A stretch of DNA of 64,000 bases from Lytechinus variegatus. Its lineage: Eukaryota; Echinodermata; Echinoidea; Temnopleuroida; Toxopneustidae. Positions within the stretch are counted from its first letter, which is position 1. Each line of letters starts with the position of its first letter. This document shows positions 53,860-64,000 of this stretch, in pieces. A program made the translations under genes and the position numbers. The notes below the pieces were generated by a model that was not told the origin of the DNA, did no database searches, and worked only from the letters and a program-made list of their open reading frames with translations. The stretch is taken from assembly GCF_018143015.1 (NCBI RefSeq), contig NC_054757.1, positions 19,272,285 to 19,336,284 of the forward strand. The letters run 5' to 3'.

Positions 53860-55480
53860 AAAAATATTAAGTAATCAGCACGGATGTCAACAATTGAAAT
53901 GGTTGATAAAAAAAGAGAGCGGGCCGGGGAGCATTTTCACTTCTAAAACACCATGGCTAAACCAAAAAATATTTCATGAAATTGTCATAAACATCAGTAT
54001 TGAAATGAAACTTCAATTGTCTTAATACTGTTTCTTTGACCTATGATACTGGTTCAGTGACCTTATATTTCAAAAGCATGAATAAAAAGATTATGCAATT
54101 TCTCTGACAAAGTGTTAAGTTTCTGAATTGAGATCAAAAGCCATCCATTGAAAACTTGCAATGGAGTAGTCACGAGCACAATATGTATCAAAATAGGTTG
54201 AATTCATGTTTGTTTTTTCTTTAAAACATAATGGATGTATCAATTATTACCAACGTATATCATAGAATAAAATAACTTCTATTTACATTAATATAGATTG
54301 GTATTTATTTCAATAAAGCAGGAATTAGATTTCAAGTAATAAAAGAAAACAAAATCTGATTGCTGTCATGTGATAAAAAGGGAGATTTTGTGAGGACAAT
54401 TTCATACTAGATATCTAATAAATATATCAGTAATCAAGGTTATTGGATTTTTTTGGTGTGATTTATGCAATTCTTGAAACGGATATTAGATTGTTTGAAT
54501 TGATTACTGGTGAGTTATTCTTGATTTTGAGATATGAGGCCACTTGTACTTCCTGTAGCACGAAGTTAGCAAATTGACTGTAAGATTGATTTTCATGTTT
54601 AACAGTACATGGCGGTCAAAGCAATCAAACGTAAATTGTGTTCTCAGATCAATTGCTAATGTTTGTGATACAGGACAGTAGATAGCACAAAGCCGATGAA
54701 TACTGTTCATTTATGAAGTCAAGTGAATTTGGAGCAATAAGTCAAACACAGAGAGCATTACAAAATGCAACATTGGAAACTGGCCTAAAATCAAACATAA
54801 AATCAATCACAGCTTGCATTGAACTTCAGTAACCCAATTGGAGTTAATACCTTGTTGGTCGGTGATAAATGCATTGAATGGAATTTGTATGCAATCACTT
54901 GAAAAGTTTGTGATTGATTTCGGCTGTGTGCTTCTTGCACTGGTATAAACTATAAATTGACTACTTATAGTAAAATAAATCAACCAACCAACAAATTGCA
55001 AGCCAAGTTTTATGATCTAAATCAATTGCAAATGTAGTTAAATGGAAAGTTGTATGTTAACTGCAGGGCAGCTTCTCGCAATAGAAAGGAATACTTAATT
55101 TACTATAAGTGAGACTGATCCATCAATTTTAATCTTTTACAAATGCCCTGTAGTAAATTCATTGGGTAAAAAAGTCATAAATTATATCTCCTCAAATGTG
55201 AAATATATACACTGGTCCACAGTGGCTGCTGAACCAGAAAACAAAGAGGGCGCAAAGAGCAAATTTAAAATACAGGGGTCCCAGATGGCTTTATATCTTA
55301 AATTCAGCCATGGGGCCTAATGTCTAATGGATCATTCTTAAAATGTCATAGAGATAGTGTGCATCACTTGTGCCCCTGCTCCTACCTGCCACTGGTTGAT
55401 AACACCTAGGAATAACTCCTAACAAATGTAATTAATAAATATATGTATTTTATTTTAAAAAAATAAAAGGTCATTTTCTT
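53860..55480. other. AT-rich DNA without recognised features
   Basis: No exon or inverted repeat seen. It could belong to the 3' UTR or downstream flank of the minus-strand gene at 59418. Confidence 0.35.
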
Positions 55481-55722
55481 ACACTGTAAAAACTGCGGTG
55501 TTAAAACTGACACCAATTGGTGTTAATAGAGGACCACACCCTGAGGTGCTAAAATTACACCCTAGAGATTAAACATAACACCAAAGAGTGTAAAATTAAC
55601 AACAAAAGGTGTTGTAATGACACCTATAGGTGTAAAACTAACACCACCAATTTAACACCGGTGTAAAATATCTGATGATGGTCCTCTATGTACACCGGTT
55701 AACACCACAGTTTTTGCTGTGT
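55481..55722. mobile_element. MITE, ACACTGTAAAAACTG family
   Basis: ACACTGTAAAAACTGCGGTG mirrors CACCACAGTTTTTGCTGTGT. GTGTTAA, ACACC and GGTGT motifs recur many times inside, so it can form several hairpins. About 240 bases. Confidence 0.75.
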
Positions 55723-56257
55723 AAGTTCAGGTTCAAACAGAATAAAAGAAATAAATACTATTTGATGAAAGAGACAACTCATTTGTTAAGCACTTATAGG
55801 CATCATGCTGATGTATAAAGGATTTATGTAAGTGGATTATTATTACTTAAAAAAAAACACATTGAATGACAAAATCTCCACGATCAAATTTGAAAGTAAA
55901 GAGAAATATTACATTGCCTTGAGCTATGAAAATAAGCTGGCAGGTTCAGATTGTTGGAATTACGGAAAAAGAATTCTGAATTCATGAAAAAGTTCGGTAC
56001 ATAGCTATGTCCCAGAAAAGTAAAAATCACAACCAGTAAATGTTTGCTTAATTTTTGTGTGCAATCAATCTTTTTTCTCACCAAAAAGGAGAAATGTCAA
56101 TGATTTCGTGTAATAAACTCCGAAGTATTCATCTGCTAAATGCTATTTATAGGGAAATTTGAATGATTTAAGATGATGATAAAAAAAATGAAAAGGAATT
56201 ATTTTTTAAATAGAATTTGTATCAACTCCTCATCAATCCAATATTTTTTGTACAGTG

Positions 56258-56763
56258 CATCCCAGAAAAAAATAGGTTTTCAAGTTGTTTTCCAACATTA
56301 CCAAAAATGATTCATAATATATAATTTGAATCAATAAGAGTATTCTTATTTTGATTCTAAATGTAATATGAAGGGTCTTAGATACATGTACAGATAAGTG
56401 AGGAGAGTTAAATTTCTGTCAAAGACATGTTGCGCAGAAAAATTAAATGTAAAAAAAATAATGGTTCATTTGCATTTCTATTCCAAATATTGACTTTGTC
56501 ATGTTTATTTTATGATATTTCTACAAGATGAAATATAATTGATTCATATATGAATCACTTTGAAAATTAATTCCAACAAATTTTAGTTTTTACTGGCAGT
56601 ATGCCCATGTGTTAAAGGATTCACTAAATATCTAGTCTCTAAAAGAAGAGATATTACTCGTGTAATTTATGTCAAATCCGAAGTCAAAAAACATTTAATG
56701 ATTGTCATATTTACAGCACCACTGGAGAAAAAGTTTTTTCCTTTTTCTGGGACACACTGTAGT
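56258..56763. mobile_element. MITE, CAGTG..CCCAGAAAAA family
   Basis: GTACAGTGCATCCCAGAAAA on the left mirrors TTTTTCTGGGACACACTGTA on the right. The same right end occurs at 61067-61088 beside an exon of the gene at 59418. Confidence 0.6.
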
Positions 56764-56769
56764 TCAAGA

Positions 56770-58918
56770 CTTGGGGGGGGGGGGGGGTTCACAAAGAATA
56801 AAGTCTGAATAAAACTCATGCTCAAGTGGCAATGCACATGTGATATTCAAAGCCTAATCCCATTGATGAATACACATAATCATACGAGGAGTGTGATCTG
56901 ACTTATACAGTAATGCATTATAATACAACTTGCATTACAAAAATAAAAAGTGATTTCTTTGTCTTTATCAGACTTAACTCAATGTGAAATACCCTCTCCT
57001 TCAAAATAGTGATATTTTGCATATGAAACAAATTCAATAGCAATATTCCACAGGATGATAAGATATGTAAGTGAGATGTTATCATTTTCTGTGCATAAAG
57101 AATACAGAGAGGATGCCTCGCATCTTCCCTATACAAAAAAAAACTATAACACATACAACATAGAAATGACTCCTAATCAATACAACACAAACCTGATTAA
57201 TTGTGCATTCAATACTATATAAATACAAAATATAATTCTCATGATAGTTTCCTCATGGACACAAAAATAATAATCTCTATTATGACACAAAACATTATGT
57301 TTCAGTTGAACTTAATAATGAACTACCATGTATTTTTTTTCATAACATATTAAGTACAGAGTAACAAATATACATATAAGTTAGGTTATTTATAAATAAG
57401 TTTTACAACAGAGAGAGAGAGAGTGAGAGAGAGAAGGGGGAAGACATTAACAGTACAAGACAGGTGCAAAAAACAAACATTTAAATAGGATAAGTAAAGT
57501 AAGCATAGATTTGGTCCCTACTAGTATGAGATATACACAAACAATGGATGATAAATGACGAGATGTATTCAATGAGCACCAGATGAAGAGGGGATAAAAG
57601 AGGACTATTTTTTCAAGCTCTTCTTCCAATCACTTATGTTGTCAAAGACGCAGTATCAAATAATGGAATACTGCATTAGCCCCAATATTTTGCTGTTTCA
57701 TTTTCTCAAGTTTTGTACCCACATCGCCACAAAAATCTCTTGGATAAATAAAGTGAATGAAACAACACTAGATGAAGAATTATTCAATGAACTTGTTTTT
57801 GAAGAAAATTTCCAAAATAATATCTTAGTGAATATGTGGATCGTGGATCAATGATGAAAAAAGTTTGCTTGCATCTAATATTTGACTCAAAAAGCAGCTG
57901 AGCAGTTCAGATAATCAATCAGTTAATGAAAACTTATTGGGTGGGGGGGATTACAAAACCATCAAAGCGAATATTTGTTTTTGTTGGGGGGATTCTTTGC
58001 ATATGAGTTGTAAAATCCAGATAAAGAACCTATTTTCCCTATCCTCCTCCCCCCATGGCCGTACGCAGAGATATTTTACTGGGGGGGGGGCAGGATGCGT
58101 AAACTTAAAAAAAAACAACTTGAAAGCGAGAGAGCAAAGTGACCGAGCTTGTCATAAAGTAAATTGAAATAGAATTGATTGATTTTCATAAACAAATTTA
58201 AGTTTTCAAAATTTCTGAGGGCAAATGCCCCACCCCCTGCTGTGCACGGCAATGCCCCCCCCCCCCGGCGTTAAATCCCTAAACAAGTATTTGGATTCAA
58301 TCCTTGTTTGTCAAGATTTGATTTCAATTTTGGAGAGTTTACTCCCATGTGAAAACTATGAACATTTGGAATATCTTATATCAACAAAGGTGATCAGTCA
58401 TTCATTAAGTTGTGTTAAAATCATGAACTGCTTCATAAAACGGCATATGCTAGCTACTACCCAAAAAGCTATCATACAAGCAGATTAAATTATGCCCCCG
58501 AAATAAAACATTACATTGTTATACTTGTAAACTATGTGGTTGAACATTTTTGAGTAGATTCTGTACAACATGAATAAATCTAGATAACCAATTTGTGTTA
58601 GATGCATACAGATATTGCTGTTTTACTGCAGAGAATTTTCATTTTCTAAATAACTTACGTTAAACTCCCTGCATCCGCTTCATTTACTTTGTTTTGCTCA
58701 ACACTGTGATCAGAAAAAGGCTCGGGATATTGGACTTTCTGATGTCAAATACTGACTTCTTGATAGCAAATACTCAAAATATAACAGTACATACTGTATA
58801 TAACACAGTTGTGAATTTTGATGCAGAATAACACAAATAGACAAACAAGATCTGCTCCAAACCTTGAATAAAGTCAAGGTCATATACTGTATCTATTGAT
58901 TAATCTTCAGCGACTTCT
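56770..58918. other. AT-rich DNA with G-tract repeat fragments
   Basis: No exon recognised. A GA run lies at 57412-57440. 58052-58260 looks like a G-tract MITE (GGCCGTACGCAGAGATATTT next to a G run, ending in a C run). Confidence 0.4.
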
Positions 58919-59136
58919 GGGCCCCCGTCTTACAAAGAGTTGCGATTGATTCGATCTATTTCAACTATGGAAAGCCAGCAACGCCCACACCTAAAATGCA
59001 TGTTCGTTCAAATTGTTTTGTAGATATGACATTCATTGTTTTGCACATTTCTTACAGAAAAAAATTATAACACTGATGGATTTCCATAGATTTACGGTCG
59101 ATTGGATCAATCACAACTCTTTGTGAGACAGGACCC
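58919..59136. mobile_element. MITE, GGGCC..CTTACAAAGAGTT family
   Basis: Diverged relative of 51541-51810: CTTACAAAGAGTTGCGATTG mirrors CAATCACAACTCTTTGTGAG, with TGATGGATTTCCATAGA shared inside. It lies about 280 bases past the stop codon of the minus-strand gene. Confidence 0.7.
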
Positions 59137-59417
59137 GGTTGATGTTGATTTTATTTGCGACCTGAAGTTTCATAATCACAAAACTGCCACTTCATAATCT
59201 TATAATGATTGGTAATTACAAAACGAGACACAACAGTGATGGTGTACTCAAGTACACACAGGTAAAATCTTTCTTACATTTGACAAGAAATAGTGCCACT
59301 TGCTGCAGCAGAAAGTTATATAATATAGCTGTGAAAAGAGATCAGAGATAATAAATAAGTTTTTATGATTATACAGTAAGTAATGTACAACATGTTGAGA
59401 TAAAGTCTTTTCGTGCA

Positions 59418-61243
59418 TTAAACAGCATGCGGTGGGCTACTCCTATCGATTTCATCTTCGTACCTATTGCCATAATAAGCATCGTTGGCGTAGAGTTTGT
59501 TGTTAGGTTGGTTGCCCTGCAAGCTGAGCCCACCGTGGAATGGGTTTTCATGCAGGTTGACGTCATGAGGTGACCCGCAAGAGGTCGAGTGACCTCGTGG
59601 CGAGAGAGACGGCGAGTCGTCTTGTGCATAGGGGTTTGAGAAGTGGACGTTGGCATTCACCACGTCAGCACTGAAGTCTCTGTCGACGTTGTCGTCGTAA
59701 TCCTCGCTCGGCTGCGCCAGGTGCGTCTCGATGGCCGAGATCTGAGGATTTGGCACGTCGACGACATCGTCGGGCTCCGAGGAGCACACGCTCTCTCCAT
59801 CACTACAAACGTCCTCCTTGGGTAACATGATTATGCTCGCATCCTCACACGCCGCCGTATCACCGTGGTACTCTTCTATCGTATCCGCTGGCTCGTTTAC
59901 AGGTACCGCTTCGTAGCCCAGCCTACGCCGCTTTCCGGATCCGGGACTCGACCCGGTCGAACGATGGCTCGATGTCGAGCGATTTGAATGAATGCTCGCC
60001 TGCGATATTTTGCGAGCGGAACCGTTATGCATCGTCCTTGCTACCACCGGATTAGCTTGGACCGGAACACTGCTGTAACGCACATCCACGGAGTGACTCC
60101 TTTGACTGGGTGTCGAGTGAACACTGCCCTCGCTCTCCATCCTCATGACAGTGGGTGGGGCTGATGGTCGTCTTGGCTACAGGTAAAAAACAAACACATG
60201 CATGATACCTTCTGTTTGGTGACGAGAACAATACATATCCCAAGGCAATAATTATAAACAGCAAAATCTCTTCTCAAAAATGTACTAGTACACGTGCACT
60301 TTACGGACAAGTCCACCCCAACATAAAGTTGATTTGAATAAAAAGAAACAAACTGAAAATTTCATCAAAATCAGGTGTAAAATATAAGAAAGCCATGACA
60401 TTTTAAGTTATGCTTAATTTCACAAGTTATATCACATCCAGGTGGGTATGCAAATGAGGAGATTGATGACGTCATCTACTCACTATTTCTTTTGTTTTTT
60501 ATCATATGAAATAAGGAATATTTAATTTTTCTCATAGTCAAGTAAAACAATGACTAATTCCTCCCTGAACACGTGGAATAAACTTTGTTTAATCCTATAT
60601 GATTCAGTCAAGTTGGTCCTTATTGTCAAATCTATAAAAAATTAAATATTGTATAAATCAAACAACAAAAAACAGAAGAAAAAGTGAGGGCCATCATCGA
60701 CTGTCTCACGTTGAGGTATGCATATCACTATTTTGTGAAAAATAAGCAAAACTTTTAAATGTCTCTTATTTTAAATCCGATTTTGATGAAATTTTCAGCA
60801 TAATGCTTGTTTGATTTTTTTTTACATTTATTCAAATGAACATTTTTCTGGGGTGGACTTGAAAACTGGGGATTTTATCCTCGCCCAACTCAAAACCCCT
60901 AGGCTTGTGCATTGCAACAATGTTTGCCAAGTTCACAGACATCGTGTCGAAACATGGAGCTTACTATCAAAGCGGAAATTGCACTCAGTCTATTAGCGTC
61001 AAATTTTCAAACAGAAATATGTTGGATGATTGAGATATCTACGTATTCCTTAAACTGAGTTTTCTGTTTTTCTGGGACACACTGTAGTCCCGACTTACTT
61101 CCATTTCCAGTTCCTGTATGCCTCTGGATTGGTTCCCTGCCTGATTATTGGTGTTCTGGTGCAGAGGATGGGATACGTTGTAGCTGGGGGGTCGCAGTGG
61201 ATTCCGACCTGTCTTGGCCCTCTTATGCCTCTCCTGATAATTC
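59418..61243 (-). CDS. Last two coding exons of an unrecognised protein (Ser/Pro- and acid-rich C-terminal region)
   Basis: Two phase-compatible exons, 61099-61243 and 59418-60176 (stop at the 59418 end), encode about 300 residues. The first begins after TTTCCTCCAG with one base of a split codon, reads NYQERHKRAKTGRNPLRPP and onward, and ends GAA|GTAAGT. The second begins after CTGTAG with PRRPSAPPTV, continues through Ser/His-rich sequence, a basic patch (GSGKRRRLGYEAVPV) and acidic stretches (EDYDDNVDRD), and ends RSSPPHAV. No globular domain or membrane segment is seen. The composition resembles the disordered cytoplasmic tail of a membrane protein, but I do not recognise the family and no upstream exon was found before the right edge. 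Codon use is clearly more GC-rich than the flanking DNA, which supports real coding. A TTTATT (AATAAA on minus) near 59147 could be a polyadenylation signal. Confidence 0.72.
60306..60862. mobile_element. Complete palindromic MITE (AAGTCCACCCCA family)
   Basis: ACAAGTCCACCCCAACATAA mirrors TTTTTCTGGGGTGGACTTG. Interior blocks mirror too: ATTTCATCAAAATCAGGTGT against AAATCCGATTTTGATGAAAT. It sits in the intron between the two exons of the gene at 59418. Confidence 0.8.
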
Positions 61244-62070
61244 CTGGAGGAAACAGAAATCAGTCGAATCGTTCTGAGTTGCTGATGAATGAGTTTTTGA
61301 GCCCTGATGGTATATCTACATGCCAGGGAGGGGGGGGGGGGTGGAACTGGAACATGCCCCCTCCAAAATATCACTACTTATATCTCAAAATTTAGAACAT
61401 GTTTAATGGTATATGTTATTCCTATATGTTGCCTCTCATTCGTTTTGAAAGAAGCTCTTTGAACTGAAGCAATGATTCAGTCTCAGTTACTGATGGATAA
61501 TTTACCGTCTTGATGATTCAGTACGGTAACACAGTCTGTTCTCTGAGGGCAAAAAACATTTTTCTAAAGATGTAAGGTGAGGGTAATAGCTGTGGTAGGG
61601 TTTTTATTTTGGAATCATATGATAAGGATTATAATAGATCATTTTTAAAGCTAATGTTTATGTTTGGCTTCATGTGTACCATTCCGTTAGGAGCAATAGC
61701 TGCAGGAGCATATGACATGGAACCTTCAAGTCAATAGTTCAGCAGTATTGCAGTTGCGATATTAGAGTTGCTGTTGATAGCAGTAGACTGAGTTTCAACA
61801 CAATGGTCAAAGTGTAAAATCCAGCCTTAATGCTTTGGGGCTACATTACACTAACTGGACAAAATGGTCACTCAAACATCACTGACCAACCCTGACAGTT
61901 GCTTTTATAGGTCAGAAAAAAAACTTTATAAACAAGTAAAAAACATTCCTCCATCTGCCAATTACCATGGTCAGCTCAAGGTAGTTGGTGGAGGCCAGCC
62001 TCGAGTCCACATTTTGACAGCATTGGCCTTGGCCCGAGGCACATTCACAAAGTCTATGGGAAGAGTTTTT
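61244..62070. other. Intron or flank without recognised features
   Basis: Searched on minus for a further exon with a phase-0 or phase-1 fit to 61099-61243; none was convincing. A G run lies at 61328-61340. Confidence 0.35.
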
Positions 62071-62630
62071 CCCGGGGGGGGGGGGGGGGCACTTCCATTC
62101 ACGAGTGAATACCATGGCGCGACCATGGGGTCTCGAAAAGCACCCTAAACACATAATTTCCATATTCTGAAAATGCAACCCTTAACAAGTATTGGCGTGT
62201 GAAACCCTACCCTTAACAAGTACTGGAAACAAAACGATACTCTTGGCAAATATTCCCTGAAATGAACCCCTAAACAAGTACAGGAATGTTTCATTGTTAC
62301 GGGTCCTCTGGTTGTCGGCTTTATCTTATTTAATTTAGTACGACCCCACCTTCTACACCTCGCGCAAATAGGACTCTAAACACGTAGTGTTGGGGCAAAA
62401 AGGACATCCTTTATAAAACATTTTAATTTTGTTTTATCATCCCCGCAAATTCGACCCAAAACATGTAATTTTAATAGCGAAATAGATACCCTTTTTTCAT
62501 TATTTTTGTGTTTTTTACACCCTTTTCACGTTACGTACGTAACGTGCCCTATCGTGAAAAGGACATCCTTTTTACGTGTTTTTTTGGTCGCGCATGGTAT
62601 CCACTCGTCAATGTAAGTGGACCCCCCGGG
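62071..62630. mobile_element. G-tract MITE, CCCGGGG-ended family, copy with 8-bp duplication
   Basis: Complete copy of about 560 bases. Ends CACTTCCATTCACGAGTGAA and its partner TCCACTCGTCAATGTAAGTG, with internal palindrome ACGTTACGTACGTAACGT. The exact target duplication GAGTTTTT lies at 62063-62070 and 62631-62638. Confidence 0.85.
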
Positions 62631-63039
62631 GAGTTTTTATCCAGTGGCCTTGTGACTTGTAGGTTCTACACAAGACTACATCCCTAAGACTCTGCTCAAC
62701 TATTTCTTACAACAGTTTTTGTTTGGTTGAATAAAAATAAGAAATATGGCACTTGGGTAATTGTCTTTACAGTTCATAAATACTGCAAATGGGTCTGCTA
62801 CAGTATATTACAGCTGTAATGGGCTCTACTACGCTTGAATTACAGCAGATCTCTGTTCCAGAAAGATCAAAATGGTCACTCAACCGGCATTGACCATTGT
62901 AACCAACGCTTGACTACAGCTCTAGAGTGAAAGCCCCTTTCATTTTGTCTTTTGTCCTCCTACTCGCTAGATACAAACTAGAATCTGTACCTAAATCATT
63001 TCTGAGGTCGTACAAAATCCACATTGAGCTTTATTTTTT

Positions 63040-63345
63040 TTGTCAGTGGTCTAGTGGTTCTGACTCTTGCCTTCTAATCAGAGGATCATGGGTTTCAATC
63101 CAACCCATGGTGTTAACTTTCTTCAGCAAGCAATCTGTCCATCTTGTGCTGCACTTGGCCAAGAAAATCGGTTCCTGGCATTGGTCGATCAACCCTTGTG
63201 TGCCAGGAGGGCATCCATGCTAAACCCACGGTAATGATTAAAGTATCTCTGCAAAGTGCTTCTAATTAATATCCCCAGGTGGATTTGAACAGCTGACCCT
63301 CTGAATGAGAGTACTGTAAGAGGCAAGAACCCCTAAACCAATTCA
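63040..63345 (+). mobile_element. tRNA-derived SINE
   Basis: A tRNA-like head with an A box (AGTGGTCTAGTGGTTCTGAC) and a diverged B box (GGGTTTCAATCC), then a body containing CAGCAAGCAATCTGTCCATC. A second, inverted tRNA-like stretch (GGTGGATTTGAACAGCTGAC) follows at 63281, so two fragments may be joined. Confidence 0.6.
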
Positions 63346-63616
63346 CTTGCAATCATCTTCTAATTTGCCAATTCAAAGCAGTCTCAATTGATCATGCTGT
63401 ATGGAGCACAAATATTACCGTTCCCATCATCATGCATTCATAAACGGGCACATCCAATTACTTACTTCTCAGCTCACGGCTTGAACATATAATCACCTTA
63501 GTTCATCAAAAAAAATATTCAAAACAAAACAGCTGTATTACAGTGGCGTTGGGGCTTGGCGACCTCACATAAGACTTCAAAGCTTGTTCAAATTCATTTT
63601 CTCAAGACAGCTAACT

Positions 63617-63705
63617 CCTTCAATTTTAGAGTTATGAAACACTTTCCTATGTTTCATGGCTAAGGTGTCATAACTCTTAAATTGAAGGAATTTAGTATGA
63701 GGAGT
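63617..63705. repeat. Small inverted repeat
   Basis: TCCTTCAATTTTAGAGTTATG mirrors CATAACTCTTAAATTGAAGGA with a 44-base loop, a MITE remnant or hairpin. Confidence 0.55.
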
Positions 63706-63881
63706 TCTCTACAGGAATGTGAAAACTTTTAAGATAACATAAAGGTTCTTACAATTCTTCTGATTTGTAAATACAGATCTTTTCTGAGCTGGTGGTGAAA
63801 TTTGAGATATGAGTTTTTAACAGCCCACCAACCATATTTGATCATCATTATTACTGTTATTTCACTGCGTTTACACCCTTT

Positions 63882-64000
63882 GGCCCGTATTCTGAAGTCG
63901 GTTTAACTTAGACCATGGTCTAACTCTTGTGCTTAAATTAGTTTTTAGTATACATAAGTTTGTATTTATAATTTTGTTATATCTGTATATATTATGTGTA
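63882..64000. mobile_element. Left end of a MITE cut by the window edge
   Basis: GGCCCGTATTCTGAAGTCGG, TTTAACTTAGACCATGGTCT resembles, from memory, the terminus of a common invertebrate MITE. The partner end is outside the window. Confidence 0.4.

Overview
The window looks like genomic DNA of a marine deuterostome, most likely an echinoderm and probably a sea urchin. The basis is split genes with GT-AG introns, a germline Tudor gene, large intronless leucine-rich-repeat receptor genes in tandem, and a dense population of short palindromic DNA transposons, tRNA-derived SINEs and decayed LINE tails with long G/C homopolymers. The species is an inference from gene style and repeat types; nothing in the sequence names it.

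Layout. Bases 431-18106 (minus strand) hold ten coding exons whose splice phases all agree. They encode a protein with an N-terminal RRM, then an extended Tudor domain, then a coiled coil, as in TDRD10; the 3' end lies off the left edge. Its introns carry most of the odd DNA of the left third: a 2.6-kb foldback element built of about sixteen 110-bp units in alternating orientation, a minisatellite that copies a splice donor, partial duplicates of a Tudor exon, and a transposon bearing six perfect DR1-type nuclear-receptor motifs. Bases 18107-27200 are gene-free and made of hAT-like and palindromic MITEs and unclassified AT-rich DNA.

Bases 27547-46485 hold three tandem, same-strand, single-exon genes for near-identical secreted or surface-anchored LRR-Ig proteins (about 1,100 residues each: signal peptide, LRRNT, roughly thirty LRRs, LRRCT, one Ig domain, hydrophobic C-terminus, no TIR or cytoplasmic domain). 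Genes 2 and 3 lie in a segmental duplication of about 5.8 kb that also carries their 3' transposon block. Copy 3 looks like a mosaic of copies 1 and 2, which suggests gene conversion. The architecture suggests recognition or adhesion, possibly innate immunity; that is inference.

Bases 48600-59400 are mostly non-coding with several MITEs and minisatellites. Bases 59418-61243 (minus) hold the last two coding exons of an unrecognised protein with a Ser/Pro- and acid-rich C-terminal region; its upstream exons were not found and probably lie beyond the right edge. The remainder is MITEs and a SINE. No rRNA, true tRNA, CRISPR or virus-derived gene was recognised.
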